Of a stretch of 64,000 nucleotides of DNA, positions 17,021-25,272 are shown piece after piece (position 1 is the first letter of the stretch; each line of letters begins with the position of its first letter). The position numbers and the translations under genes were made by a program. The stretch spans positions 32,181 through 96,180 of the forward strand of contig JAILEY010000059.1 in the NCBI GenBank assembly GCA_024687165.1, written 5' to 3'. The notes beneath the pieces were generated by a model, which ran no database searches, was not told the origin of the DNA, and saw only the letters and a list, made by a program, of their open reading frames with translations. The DNA is from Treponema sp. (GTDB lineage: Bacteria; Spirochaetota; Spirochaetia; Treponematales; Treponemataceae).

Positions 17021-18103
17021 ATGATAAAAAAGATTTTTGGAACAGTTGCATATCCTTTTGTAGTGTTTAAGAAAAAAAAGCCGCTTCTTTCTTTTATTGT
17101 TTCACGCGTTGCAACAATGATTGCACTTTTGTTTATTCTTGGGTTTGCAATGTTTGGTCTTATGGAACTTGCGCCGGGAGACATTGTTGATCAGGTGATT
17201 TCACAGCAGCTTATGATTGAAGGAAAGGGAAAAGGCGGATTTAATAAAAGTGATGATTCTTTTTCTAGTGAACAGACAATGCTTATGAAAAAAGAACTCG
17301 GTCTTGATAAACCGTTTTATGTTCAGTATTTCAGGTGGCTTGAAAGAGTTGTGTGCCATGGGGATCTTGGTAAAAGTTTGATTTCAAAAGCGCCTGTAAG
17401 TTTTTTAATTTCATCGCGAATTTGGAATTCTGTTCTTTTAAATTTGATTTCACTTGTCTTCATAACGATTTTTTCTTTTTTGCTTGGCGTTTATTTTTCA
17501 AGTAAAGCCGGTACGCGGACTGATATTGCGGCAACTTTTTTTGCATTGTTTTTTCACGCGTTCCCGGGAATTCTTCTTTTGATTCTGCTGCAGCTTTTTG
17601 CTTCTGTTTCAGGCTTGTTTCCGGTTACTGCATACCCTGATTTTTCATTCAGTCAGTCACCGGTGAAATTTGTTTTCAGTTACAGCCATCATGTTTTTCT
17701 TCCGCTTCTTGCATCATTTTTAGGCGGTGTTGGAGGAACCATGAGAATGATCCGTTCAACAATGCTTGATCAGATGGGAATGCCTTATATCATGGCCTTG
17801 CGTTCAAGAGGAATCAGTGAGAAAAGAGTCTACTTAAATCATGCTTTTAAAAATACGCTTAATCCGTATATTACAGGAAGTGCAAATCTTCTTGCGTCTT
17901 TGTTCAGCGGAAGTTTGATTCTGGAAATTGTTTTTGCATATCCTGGAATCGGCCGTCTTATGTATGAAGCGGTAATGCAGCAGGATGTAAATCTTGTTCT
18001 TGCAAACAGCATGTTTGTTTCTGCACTTGTTTTAATCGGAATGTTGATTTCGGATATTCTTCTTGCCGTCGTAGATCCACGAATCAGATACGGAGCAAAC
18101 TAA
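17021..18103 (+). CDS. oppB: Oligopeptide ABC transporter permease OppB
   Basis: A 360-residue inner-membrane permease with about six membrane segments. The binding-protein-dependent transport EAA loop is visible as MALRSRGISEKRVYLNHAFKN, followed by NPYITGSANLLASLFSGSLI and the FAYPGIGRLMYEAVMQQDVNLV segment typical of OppB/DppB. The N terminus carries a basic stretch before the first membrane segment. A charged insertion of about 25 residues (EGKGKGGFNKSDD region) after the first periplasmic turn is longer than usual. It has a GGAAGTG ribosome binding site and sits in the opp operon, one base from the next gene. Confidence 0.92.
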   Translation: MIKKIFGTVAYPFVVFKKKKPLLSFIVSRVATMIALLFILGFAMFGLMELAPGDIVDQVISQQLMIEGKGKGGFNKSDDSFSSEQTMLMKKELGLDKPFYVQYFRWLERVVCHGDLGKSLISKAPVSFLISSRIWNSVLLNLISLVFITIFSFLLGVYFSSKAGTRTDIAATFFALFFHAFPGILLLILLQLFASVSGLFPVTAYPDFSFSQSPVKFVFSYSHHVFLPLLASFLGGVGGTMRMIRSTMLDQMGMPYIMALRSRGISEKRVYLNHAFKNTLNPYITGSANLLASLFSGSLILEIVFAYPGIGRLMYEAVMQQDVNLVLANSMFVSALVLIGMLISDILLAVVDPRIRYGAN

Positions 18104-18104
18104 A

Positions 18105-20156
18105 ATGAAAAAAATTTTTACATACATCAAAACAAGACCATTAGCATTAGTTTCGCTGATTTTTATATTTGTACTTTATTTTGTAATGATATTTGCTGAA
18201 TTTATTGCACCTTATTCAGCAGTAAAAACTTTTTCAAGAAATTCTTATCATCCTGCAAATGTTGAACTTGGACTTGGAAAAATTAAAGTCAGGGAATGCA
18301 GAGTACTTGAGCCGGCAACATGGAAATATGCAAAGGTAAAAGGCTATGAACATAAGTTGAAATTTTTTGTGCATGGAGAAAAATACAAACTGCTTGGATT
18401 TATTCCGTGTGACATTCATTTGTTTGGAACTGAAGCTGAAGAAAATCAGGAAGCATATCCAGTTTATATTTTTGGTGCAGATCATCTTGGCCGCGATATG
18501 TTTTCAAGAATAGTTTATGGTTCAAGAATATCGCTTACAATCGGATTTGCGGCAAGTGCTGTTTCTCTTCTTCTTGCAATATTTTTTGGTGGGCTTGCAG
18601 GATTTTACGGCGGTGCAACTGACTGGACCATAATGAGAGTTAGTGAATTTTTTATGCTGATTCCGGGGCTTTATTTAATTTTATTTCTGCGTTCACTTTT
18701 AAACACAAACATGGACAGCGGAACTGCATACATGATGATAACGATAATTCTTTCGCTTGTAGGATGGCCGGGCAGTGCAAGAACTTTGCGCGGAATGATT
18801 CATGCAATTAAGAGAGAAGACTTTGTGCAGAACGCAATTCTTGAAGGAGAGCCTTCGCTTGTAATTGTTTTTAAGCATATAATCCCGCAGATAGCAAGTC
18901 TTTTAATTGTAAGTACAACGCTCGCAATTCCAGGCTTTATCATGAGTGAAACTACTTTGTCTTATCTTGGTCTTGGAATAAGTGATCCGTCTGTAAGCTG
19001 GGGTTCTCTTATTAACAGGGATATTTCTACAATAAATAATCTTAAAAATTTTCCGTGGCTTTTAATTCCTGTCTGGATACTTCTTGCAGTAACGTTAGCA
19101 TTCAATTTTCTTGGTGATGCACTCCGCGATTTTTATGATCCGTATCACGCAATATTCAAAAAGAAAAAAAGAGTTTTTGCAGCAACTCAAAAAATTGTAC
19201 AGAAAGAAAATGCAGAAAATGACAGCCTGCTTTCTGTAGAAAATTTGTACGTTACATTTGATTTAATCCGTGGAAGAAAAAGAATAGAAATTCAGTCTGT
19301 CCGTGGAATTTCGTATTCACTAAAGCGCGGTGAAATTTTAGGAATCGTCGGTGAAAGTGGAAGCGGAAAATCAGTTTCTTCAACATCTATAATCGGTTTG
19401 CTTGGAGAAAATGCTTCAGTCAGCGGAAGAATAATTTATGACGGTGTAGACCTTTTGTCGCTGAGTCAGAGGGAACTTCGGGAATATCGCGGAAAAAAGA
19501 TTGCCTATATTTTTCAGGAACCGGGACGGTCTTTTGATCCTCTGCAGAATATTGAAAATGTCTTCGCAGAAACTTTAAGAAATAAAGATAAAAATCTTAC
19601 GGATGAAGAGTGCCGTTCAAAAGCAATTGAACTTTTAACAGAAGTCGGATTGCCGGATCCAGAGAGCAGATTGAAAAATTTCCCGCATCAGTTTAGCGGC
19701 GGTCAGCTTCAGAGAATCAGCATCGCACTTTCAATCGCTCAGGATTGTGAACTTTTGATTGCAGATGAGCCGACAACAGCTCTGGACGTAACAATTCAAT
19801 CCCAGATAGTTCAGCTTTTGTCTGATTTGCGCGAAAAAAGAAAACTCTCGATTATTTTTATCAGCCATAACATTGAACTTGTAGCTCAGCTCAGCGACAG
19901 AATGATTGTTATGTACGGCGGAAAAATCATGGAAAGCGGAAGTTCTTCTCAGATTATGGAAAATCCTAAAAATCCTTATACGAAAGCACTTTTGTCTTCA
20001 AGTCCGAAATTCGGAACAAATTATACAACGGATGCACTTGAAGCAATTCCTGGAAAAGTTGCTGATCCTGCAAATCCTGAGCCCGGCTGTCCTTTTGCTC
20101 CAAGATGTTCTAAAGCGGATGAAAGCTGTAAAAAAGCAATGAAGGAGGAATGCTAA
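18105..20156 (+). CDS. oppCD: Fused peptide ABC permease and ATPase (OppC-OppD)
   Basis: A 683-residue fusion. Residues 1-350 are an OppC-type permease: first membrane segment, then a periplasmic insertion of roughly 90 residues, then FGADHLGRDMFSRIVYGSRI, the EAA-loop region REDFVQNAILEGEPSLVIVF and SETTLSYLGLGISDPSVSWG. Residues 375-683 are an OppD-type ATPase: GIVGESGSGKS Walker A, IFQEPGRSFDPL Q-loop, HQFSGGQLQRISIALS signature, LLIADEPTTALDVTIQ Walker B, a switch histidine (FISHN), and the Cys-rich C-terminal oligopeptide domain (CPFAPRCSKADESC). Permease and ATPase are normally separate genes. The frame is continuous across the join, with a basic linker (KKKKR) between them. The next gene starts directly after its stop. 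Confidence 0.93.
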   Translation: MKKIFTYIKTRPLALVSLIFIFVLYFVMIFAEFIAPYSAVKTFSRNSYHPANVELGLGKIKVRECRVLEPATWKYAKVKGYEHKLKFFVHGEKYKLLGFIPCDIHLFGTEAEENQEAYPVYIFGADHLGRDMFSRIVYGSRISLTIGFAASAVSLLLAIFFGGLAGFYGGATDWTIMRVSEFFMLIPGLYLILFLRSLLNTNMDSGTAYMMITIILSLVGWPGSARTLRGMIHAIKREDFVQNAILEGEPSLVIVFKHIIPQIASLLIVSTTLAIPGFIMSETTLSYLGLGISDPSVSWGSLINRDISTINNLKNFPWLLIPVWILLAVTLAFNFLGDALRDFYDPYHAIFKKKKRVFAATQKIVQKENAENDSLLSVENLYVTFDLIRGRKRIEIQSVRGISYSLKRGEILGIVGESGSGKSVSSTSIIGLLGENASVSGRIIYDGVDLLSLSQRELREYRGKKIAYIFQEPGRSFDPLQNIENVFAETLRNKDKNLTDEECRSKAIELLTEVGLPDPESRLKNFPHQFSGGQLQRISIALSIAQDCELLIADEPTTALDVTIQSQIVQLLSDLREKRKLSIIFISHNIELVAQLSDRMIVMYGGKIMESGSSSQIMENPKNPYTKALLSSSPKFGTNYTTDALEAIPGKVADPANPEPGCPFAPRCSKADESCKKAMKEEC

Positions 20157-21137
20157 ATGGAAAAGAAAATTCTTCTTCAGATAAAAAATCTTTCAAAACG
20201 ATTCGGCCTTGATGCAGGTTTTTTTGCAAAAGCTGATAAACAGGTTTATGCGGTAAATGATGTCAGCTTTGAGATTGAAAAAGGAAAAACATACGGTCTT
20301 GTAGGTGAAAGCGGCTGCGGAAAAACAACAATTGCGCGGCTTTTAATCAGAATGTATGAAGCAAACAGCGGAAAAATTCTTTACACTGATTCAAATGGCG
20401 AAACTAAAGATGTTGTTAAACTGAACAAAAAAGAGCTTCAGCGTTACAGAGAAAAGGTAAAATATATTTTTCAGGATCCTTCACGTTCTATGAATCCACG
20501 TCTTACTGTTTTCGGGATTTTAACTTCCTGTCTAAAACATTCAGCTTTGTGGATTAATAAAGAAGATGCCCGTAAAAAAGCAGAAAAAATCATGGAAGAA
20601 ATCGGTTTTTCAAAAGAGGATTTAGACCGTCATCCGCAGGATTTTTCAGGTGGTCAGAGACAAAGAATTTCTATTGCACGCGGACTGATTATGGAGCCTG
20701 AGCTTTTAATCTGTGATGAAGTTGTAAGCGCCCTTGATGTGTCTGTTCAGGCTCAGATTTTAAATCTTCTTCAGGATCTTCGCAAAAAAAGGGAGCTTTC
20801 GTTTCTTTTTATAGCTCATGATTTAAGGGTAAGCTGCTGGTTCTGTGACAAAATAGGCGTAATGTACCGCGGAATGCTTGTAGAAGAGGCAAATGCTGCT
20901 GATTTGTATAAAACTGCACTTCATCCGTATACACAAACGCTTTTTGCAGGTTCAGGCGGAAATTTTAAGGCAGCAAAATCTGGTGAGATGAAAACGCTTC
21001 TTGAATCTCCAAAAGGCTGCCCGTTTGCCCACAGATGCCCAAAATGCACTGAAAAATGTACTCTTGAAGTGCCGGGTTGGGTACAGATTTCAGAAAATCA
21101 GAAGGTAAGATGCTGGAATTTTGCAGATAAATGTTGA
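20157..21137 (+). CDS. oppF: Oligopeptide ABC transporter ATP-binding protein OppF
   Basis: A 326-residue ATPase that should pair with the OppD half of the fusion. Motifs are LVGESGCGKTT (Walker A), FQDPSRSMNPR (Q-loop), DFSGGQRQRISIARG (signature), LLICDEVVSALDVS (Walker B) and FIAHD with the switch histidine. Where most family members have DEP-TSALD, this one has Val-Val-Ser, a small deviation. The C-terminal Cys-rich oligopeptide-transport domain is present (CPFAHRCPKCTEKC). It starts immediately after the oppCD stop, with GGAGGA upstream. It is the last gene of the opp operon. The following 340-base gap contains an inverted repeat and the nrdD promoter. Confidence 0.93.
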   Translation: MEKKILLQIKNLSKRFGLDAGFFAKADKQVYAVNDVSFEIEKGKTYGLVGESGCGKTTIARLLIRMYEANSGKILYTDSNGETKDVVKLNKKELQRYREKVKYIFQDPSRSMNPRLTVFGILTSCLKHSALWINKEDARKKAEKIMEEIGFSKEDLDRHPQDFSGGQRQRISIARGLIMEPELLICDEVVSALDVSVQAQILNLLQDLRKKRELSFLFIAHDLRVSCWFCDKIGVMYRGMLVEEANAADLYKTALHPYTQTLFAGSGGNFKAAKSGEMKTLLESPKGCPFAHRCPKCTEKCTLEVPGWVQISENQKVRCWNFADKC

Positions 21138-21247
21138 TTTTTAGCGGATGTCAATGAAAAAATTCGCATCAGACATTTAAAAATCTGCAAATTTTGTAAT
21201 TTTTTGTTTCTTTTTAGAGAAATAAAAGAAAAATCTCCAAATTCTCG

Positions 21248-21281
21248 ATGGGTACAGTTTTTTATATTTTTCTGTACCCAT
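21248..21281. other. Perfect inverted repeat between oppF and nrdD
   Basis: Arms ATGGGTACAG (21248-21257) and CTGTACCCAT (21272-21281) surround a 14-base T-rich loop. There is no long T run right after it on the plus strand, so it is an atypical terminator. It could also be an operator or an RNA hairpin. Confidence 0.6.
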
Positions 21282-21402
21282 AAAATATTAATATTCTTAG
21301 TAATTATCGTACAAAAAAAAATCTGTCACTTAAAAATGTGTTGAAATCGCATAGAATCAAGATTTTTGAAAAAAAAGCTCAAAAATGAGGAGTTCTCTCA
21401 CA

Positions 21403-21460
21403 TTGACGTAAAACACTACTGCTAGTATACTTGCAATTACCAATACGCAATATAGAGTGT
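21403..21460 (+). promoter_or_regulatory. nrdD promoter with two NrdR boxes
   Basis: TTGACG (21403-21408), 17 bases, TATACT (21426-21431). Two sequences like the NrdR box lie 32 bases apart start to start: ACACTACTGCTAGTAT (21413-21428), within the spacer and overlapping the -10, and ACGCAATATAGAGTGT (21445-21460). Paired boxes about three helical turns apart are the known arrangement for NrdR, which represses ribonucleotide reductase genes when dATP is high. Confidence 0.75.
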
Positions 21461-21477
21461 AGTGGTAGGGGATATCT

Positions 21478-23640
21478 ATGAAAATCATCAAACGCAGCGG
21501 TGCCGAGGTAGCATATGACCGCAATAAAATTGTAACTGCAATTAAGAAGGCAAATGAACAGGTTGGGGAAAAAGACCGTCTTACAAATGAGCAGATCAAT
21601 TCTATAGTTGATGATATTGAAATAGATTGTAACCGCTCTGGTCACGCTTTGAATGTAGAGGATATTCAGGACCTTGTTGAAACCGGCATTATGAAAAATG
21701 ACGCTTTCAACGTGGCCAAACTCTACATTACTTACCGTTATCGTCACCAGCTTCTGAGAAAAGAAAACACTACTGATCAGCAGATCATGAGTCTTCTAGA
21801 GGAAAACAACGAAGAAGTTAAGCAGGAAAATTCAAACAAAAATCCTACAGTAGTTTCAGTTCAGCGCGACTATATGGCTGGCGAAGTTTCAAAGGATATT
21901 ACAAGACGATTCCTTCTTGATCCGGATATCTGCCAGGCACATGACGACGGAATTATCCACTTCCATGATGCAGACTATTTTGCACAGCACATGCACAACT
22001 GTGACCTTGTAAATCTTGAAGACATGCTTCAGAACGGCACAGTAATCAGCGGAACAAAAATTGATCGTCCACATTCTTTCAGTACGGCATGTAATATTGC
22101 AACACAGATTATTGCTCAGGTTGCAAGCTGTCAGTACGGTGGACAGAGTATAACATTGACTCATCTTGCCCCATTTGTAGATGTAAGCCGTAAGAAGATT
22201 CAGAAGGAAATTGAAAATACCCTTAAGAATGCCGGTGTTGAAGTTACACAGGATCAGTTTAATTACATGGTTGAACAGCGTGTAAAAGAAGAAATTAAGC
22301 GCGGTGTTCAGACAATTCAGTATCAGGTTATAACATTGATGACAACAAACGGACAGGCTCCTTTTGTTACAGTTTTCATGTACCTTAATGAAGCAAAAAA
22401 TGATCAGGAAAAACAGGATCTTGCCCTCATTATTGAAGAAGTTTTGAAGCAGCGTTATCAGGGTGTAAAAAATGAAAAAGGTATCTGGATTACACCTGCA
22501 TTCCCTAAGCTTATTTATGTTCTTGAAGGTGACAATGTAGATCAGGGAAGCGAATATTATTACCTTACAGAACTTGCTGCAAAATGTACTGCACGCCGCA
22601 TGGTTCCGGATTATATTTCAGAAAAGAAGATGCTTGAGCTTAAGGAAGGCAACTGTTATCCATGCATGGGATGCCGTTCGTTCCTTACAGTTTACCGCGA
22701 TGAAACAGGTAAGCCTAAGTTCTACGGAAGATTTAACCAGGGTGTTGTAACACTGAACCTTGTTGATGTTGCTTGTTCTTCTGGTGGAAATAAAGAAAAG
22801 TTCTGGCAGATTATGGCTGAACGACTTGAGCTTTGTCACAGAGCACTTAAAATCCGCCATGATCGTCTTTTGGGAACTAAGTCAGATGTTGCACCAATTT
22901 TGTGGCAGAACGGAGCAATTGCACGTCTTCAGAAGGGTGAAGTAATCGACAAGCTTTTGTACAACGGATATTCAACAATTTCTCTTGGATACGCTGGTCT
23001 TTGTGAATGTGTAAGATTTATGACTGGAAAGAGTCACACTGATACAGAAGCAAAACCTTTCGCACTTGAAGTAATGCACGCCCTAAATGATGCATGTAAG
23101 AGATGGAAGAATACTGAACATATTGATTATTCAGTTTACGGAACACCTCTTGAAAGTACAACATATAAATTTGCAAAATGTCTTAAGCGTCGTTTTGGAA
23201 TTATTGAAGGTGTTACAGACAAGAACTATATTACAAACAGCTATCATGTAAATGTAACAGAAAAAATCGATGCATTTACAAAGCTTACATTTGAATCTCA
23301 GTTCCAGGAATTGAGCCCGGGTGGAGCAGTCAGCTACGTAGAAGTTCCAAACATGGAAAATAATATTCCTGCTGTAATGACACTTCTTAAGCATATTTAT
23401 AATAACATTATGTATGCTGAATTAAATACAAAGAGCGATTACTGCCAGAAGTGTGGTTATACAGGTGAAATTCAGATTCAAAAAGATGAAGACGGAAAGC
23501 TGATTTGGGTTTGCCCGAATTGCGGAAACCATGATCAGAATACAATGAACGTTGCCCGAAGAACCTGCGGTTACATAGGAACCCAATACTGGAACCAGGG
23601 TCGCACTCAGGAAATCAAAGAGCGCGTTCTGCATCTGTAA
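21478..23640 (+). CDS. nrdD: Anaerobic ribonucleoside-triphosphate reductase (class III)
   Basis: A 720-residue class III reductase making deoxynucleotides from ribonucleoside triphosphates under anaerobic conditions. Residues 1-95 are an ATP-cone allosteric domain (IIKRSGAEVAYDRNKIVTAI). The catalytic barrel includes HFHDADYFAQHMHNCDLVNL, CQYGGQS, the NCYPCMGCRSFL cysteines and GLCECVRFM. The C terminus has a zinc ribbon (CQKCGYTGE, then CPNCGNHDQ) and the glycyl radical site RRTCGYIGTQYWNQGRTQE. It needs the SAM-dependent activase NrdG. No nrdG follows, because a strong terminator and an unrelated island come next. Start: ATG with GTAGGGGA upstream. A 76-base stretch of its 3' end (23455-23530) is duplicated at 25732-25807. 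Confidence 0.95.
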   Translation: MKIIKRSGAEVAYDRNKIVTAIKKANEQVGEKDRLTNEQINSIVDDIEIDCNRSGHALNVEDIQDLVETGIMKNDAFNVAKLYITYRYRHQLLRKENTTDQQIMSLLEENNEEVKQENSNKNPTVVSVQRDYMAGEVSKDITRRFLLDPDICQAHDDGIIHFHDADYFAQHMHNCDLVNLEDMLQNGTVISGTKIDRPHSFSTACNIATQIIAQVASCQYGGQSITLTHLAPFVDVSRKKIQKEIENTLKNAGVEVTQDQFNYMVEQRVKEEIKRGVQTIQYQVITLMTTNGQAPFVTVFMYLNEAKNDQEKQDLALIIEEVLKQRYQGVKNEKGIWITPAFPKLIYVLEGDNVDQGSEYYYLTELAAKCTARRMVPDYISEKKMLELKEGNCYPCMGCRSFLTVYRDETGKPKFYGRFNQGVVTLNLVDVACSSGGNKEKFWQIMAERLELCHRALKIRHDRLLGTKSDVAPILWQNGAIARLQKGEVIDKLLYNGYSTISLGYAGLCECVRFMTGKSHTDTEAKPFALEVMHALNDACKRWKNTEHIDYSVYGTPLESTTYKFAKCLKRRFGIIEGVTDKNYITNSYHVNVTEKIDAFTKLTFESQFQELSPGGAVSYVEVPNMENNIPAVMTLLKHIYNNIMYAELNTKSDYCQKCGYTGEIQIQKDEDGKLIWVCPNCGNHDQNTMNVARRTCGYIGTQYWNQGRTQEIKERVLHL

Positions 23641-23662
23641 AAATAATCAAAAATGATTTTGC

Positions 23663-23704
23663 AATAGACTGAAATCTTAATACGGTTTCAGTCTATTTTT
23701 TTTG
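23663..23704 (+). terminator. Rho-independent terminator after nrdD
   Basis: Perfect 12-base arms AATAGACTGAAA (23663-23674) and TTTCAGTCTATT (23686-23697), loop of 11 bases, then a run of T. Confidence 0.9.
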
Positions 23705-23725
23705 TCTTTCTTTTTTAGAAAAGGT

Positions 23726-23912
23726 CTAAGGGCAAAGGAGCATTGCTCTAAGGACTTTAAAGCTTTGCTCTTAGACCTACGGACCTTTGCTCTTAGAGCA
23801 ACGGAGCAAAGTCCTTAGACCTACAGAGTTTTGCCCTTAGACCTACGGAGCAAAGTCCTTAGACCTACAGAGTTTTGCCCTTAGAGTAACGGTGTAAAGT
23901 CCTTAGACTTAG
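23726..23912. repeat. 22-bp tandem repeat array upstream of higBA
   Basis: Eight units of exactly 22 bases begin at 23726, 23748, 23770, 23792, 23814, 23836, 23858 and 23880, plus a partial ninth at 23902. Six begin CTTAGA (the units from 23770) and the first two begin CTAAGG. Units alternate, GGAGCAAAGTC ends with GAGTTTTGCC ends, giving a 44-base higher-order period. TCTAAGGACTTT in the early part is the exact reverse complement of AAAGTCCTTAGA, which occurs at later unit boundaries, so the array can fold into long hairpins. It lies between the nrdD terminator and the higBA promoter and encodes no frame I can support. Confidence 0.9.
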
Positions 23913-23932
23913 ATTTCTCAGAAAAAGTCTGT

Positions 23933-23961
23933 TTGACATATACACGCTCTATGTGTATAAT
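23933..23961 (+). promoter_or_regulatory. higBA promoter with embedded operator
   Basis: Consensus TTGACA (23933-23938), 17 bases, TATAAT (23956-23961). The perfect inverted repeat TATACAC-N7-GTGTATA (23939-23959) fills the spacer and touches the -10, the expected place for HigA autorepression. Predicted transcription start is at or beside the higB ATG (23968). Confidence 0.8.
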
Positions 23962-23967
23962 ATAAAT

Positions 23968-24249
23968 ATGATAAAGAGTTTTGCGGACAGAGAAACGGAG
24001 CATGTTTATAAACAGGAGTTTTCAAGTCGGCTTCCGAATACAATTCAGAAAGTTGCCTTGCGAAAGCTGATGTTGATAGATAATGCAAAGTGCCTAGAGG
24101 ATTTACGAATACCTCCGAATAATCATCTTGAACAATTTGTAGGAGACAGAAAAGGACAATACTCTATCCGTAAAAATGACCAGTGGCGTGTCTGCTTTAC
24201 AGAAAAAGACGGACACTTTTATGATGTAGAAATTGTGGATTACCACTAG
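23968..24249 (+). CDS. higB: HigB-family toxin (RelE/ParE superfamily)
   Basis: A 93-residue toxin of the HigB type, predicted to cleave mRNA at the ribosome. Typical features are the N-terminal MIKSFADRETEHVY, KLMLIDNAKCLEDL, PPNNHLEQF, the GQYSIRKNDQWRVCF strands with catalytic-type basic and aromatic residues, and a C-terminal VEIVDYH. I place the start at ATG 23968, where family members begin. A GTG five codons earlier would lie inside the -10 box. There is no ribosome binding site, and the predicted transcript begins at the start codon, so translation is probably leaderless. The antitoxin gene follows nine bases later, in the toxin-first order usual for hig loci. Confidence 0.88.
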   Translation: MIKSFADRETEHVYKQEFSSRLPNTIQKVALRKLMLIDNAKCLEDLRIPPNNHLEQFVGDRKGQYSIRKNDQWRVCFTEKDGHFYDVEIVDYH

Positions 24250-24258
24250 GAGAATGCT

Positions 24259-24555
24259 ATGGCTGATTATATCGAAACACCAACAATGGGTGAAATCTTA
24301 AATGAAGAATTCTTAATTCCTCTTGGACTTTCTGCATATAAAGTTGCTAAGGAAATTAATGTTCCTACATCCCGTATTCAAGATATTCTTCATAATCGCA
24401 GAAAAATTACTGTAGATACATCTTTGCGTCTTGCAAAATTCTTTGGAGTTTCAGACGGATATTTTATGGCTTTGCAAGACGACATAGATATACGAAATGC
24501 AAAATTAGAACTCGCTCCGCAGTTAGAAGAAATAAAAACTTATGCTTATGCGTAA
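24259..24555 (+). CDS. higA: HigA-family antitoxin, XRE helix-turn-helix
   Basis: A 98-residue antitoxin and DNA-binding autorepressor. The HTH spans about residues 20-70: PLGLSAYKVAKEINVPTSRI, then NRRKITVDTSLRLAKFFGVS. The C terminus is acidic (EEIKTYAYA end), as in HigA/VapI proteins that begin with a TMGEILNEEFL-like stretch. It has a good AGGAG ribosome binding site, unlike higB. It is expected to bind HigB and, with it, the TATACAC-N7-GTGTATA operator upstream. Confidence 0.9.
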   Translation: MADYIETPTMGEILNEEFLIPLGLSAYKVAKEINVPTSRIQDILHNRRKITVDTSLRLAKFFGVSDGYFMALQDDIDIRNAKLELAPQLEEIKTYAYA

Positions 24556-24757
24556 TGCCATAATAAGAAGTTTAAAGCTGACAATTATTCTTATTCATTT
24601 TTCATCTGTTCAGTCGTAGTAATGAAGATTTTATTTGTAAAATATTTTGAATTAATGAAACTTGAATGATTTTCGAATATTATTCAAATCAGCTTTTGTG
24701 ACACGTTAAACCCGCAACTTCTGAAGAAATAAAATTATTAGAATCTTTTGAGGCTTT

Positions 24758-25213
24758 ATGAATACATTAGAATATTTTTCAGACTTTCATGATTGGAAAT
24801 CAAAAAAAAATGATTTTTCTCTTTTAGATTATTTACCTCTTAAGATTAATAGCGAACAGCTATTATTAGCAAACTTGTTATTTTTCCCAAAACTTGTTGA
24901 AGAAGATGGTTGTTTTTTTATAGAAGAAAGTCGACAAAAGAAATTTTTAGAGCAGGCGAAAAATAGTTGCAAGGATAAGTCTTCATTAGAAAAATATATT
25001 AATTGTATTTTTCTTGAATGTATGTTTATTTGTAAAACAGATAAAGATAGAAAACTAATACAACATTTGGCTGAGCATATAAAACACAGTTGGGATTTAT
25101 GGTTTAAAGAAAAATATCCTGAATTAAATATGGTGACAGAAATTTATGAAGACGAGTTTGACGGATGGTGTATAACATGTTATCAAATTTGCAAATTAAA
25201 AACGGACCAATAA
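24758..25213 (+). CDS. Hypothetical protein
   Basis: A 151-residue soluble protein, not recognised. It is helical in its central part (FLEQAKNSCKDKSSLEKYIN, DKDRKLIQHLAEHIKHSWDL) and acidic near the C terminus (YEDEFDGWCITCYQI). Size, acidity and its place in an accessory island would fit an immunity-type protein, but no family motif supports that. Codon use is more AT-rich than the surrounding core genes. The 200 bases before it hold no promoter I would defend. Its 3' end overlaps a small reading frame in another frame. Confidence 0.55.
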   Translation: MNTLEYFSDFHDWKSKKNDFSLLDYLPLKINSEQLLLANLLFFPKLVEEDGCFFIEESRQKKFLEQAKNSCKDKSSLEKYINCIFLECMFICKTDKDRKLIQHLAEHIKHSWDLWFKEKYPELNMVTEIYEDEFDGWCITCYQICKLKTDQ

Positions 25214-25272
25214 CAGTTGGAGATGAATTTGAAACGAGTGCATGTGTGATTGTAAAGGAGCCTGGTAAATGA
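25177..25272 (+). CDS. Possible 31-residue small protein or gene remnant
   Basis: Reads MLSNLQIKNGPITVGDEF and ends VKEPGK. It starts inside the end of the preceding gene and its TGA overlaps the ATG of the following lipoprotein gene (ATGA). The overlap could provide translational coupling. It may equally be the tail of a decayed gene. No ribosome binding site was seen. Confidence 0.2.
   Translation: MLSNLQIKNGPITVGDEFETSACVIVKEPGK

Noticed and set aside
23726..23912. CRISPR array or tandem coding repeats
   Set aside because: Units are contiguous without spacers and no frame continues through them with a start or ribosome binding site.
24556..24757. Gene or regulatory RNA between higA and the next gene
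   Set aside because: Only short AT-rich frames and no clear hairpin. A few codons near 24714-24757 resemble coding sequence but cannot be assigned.
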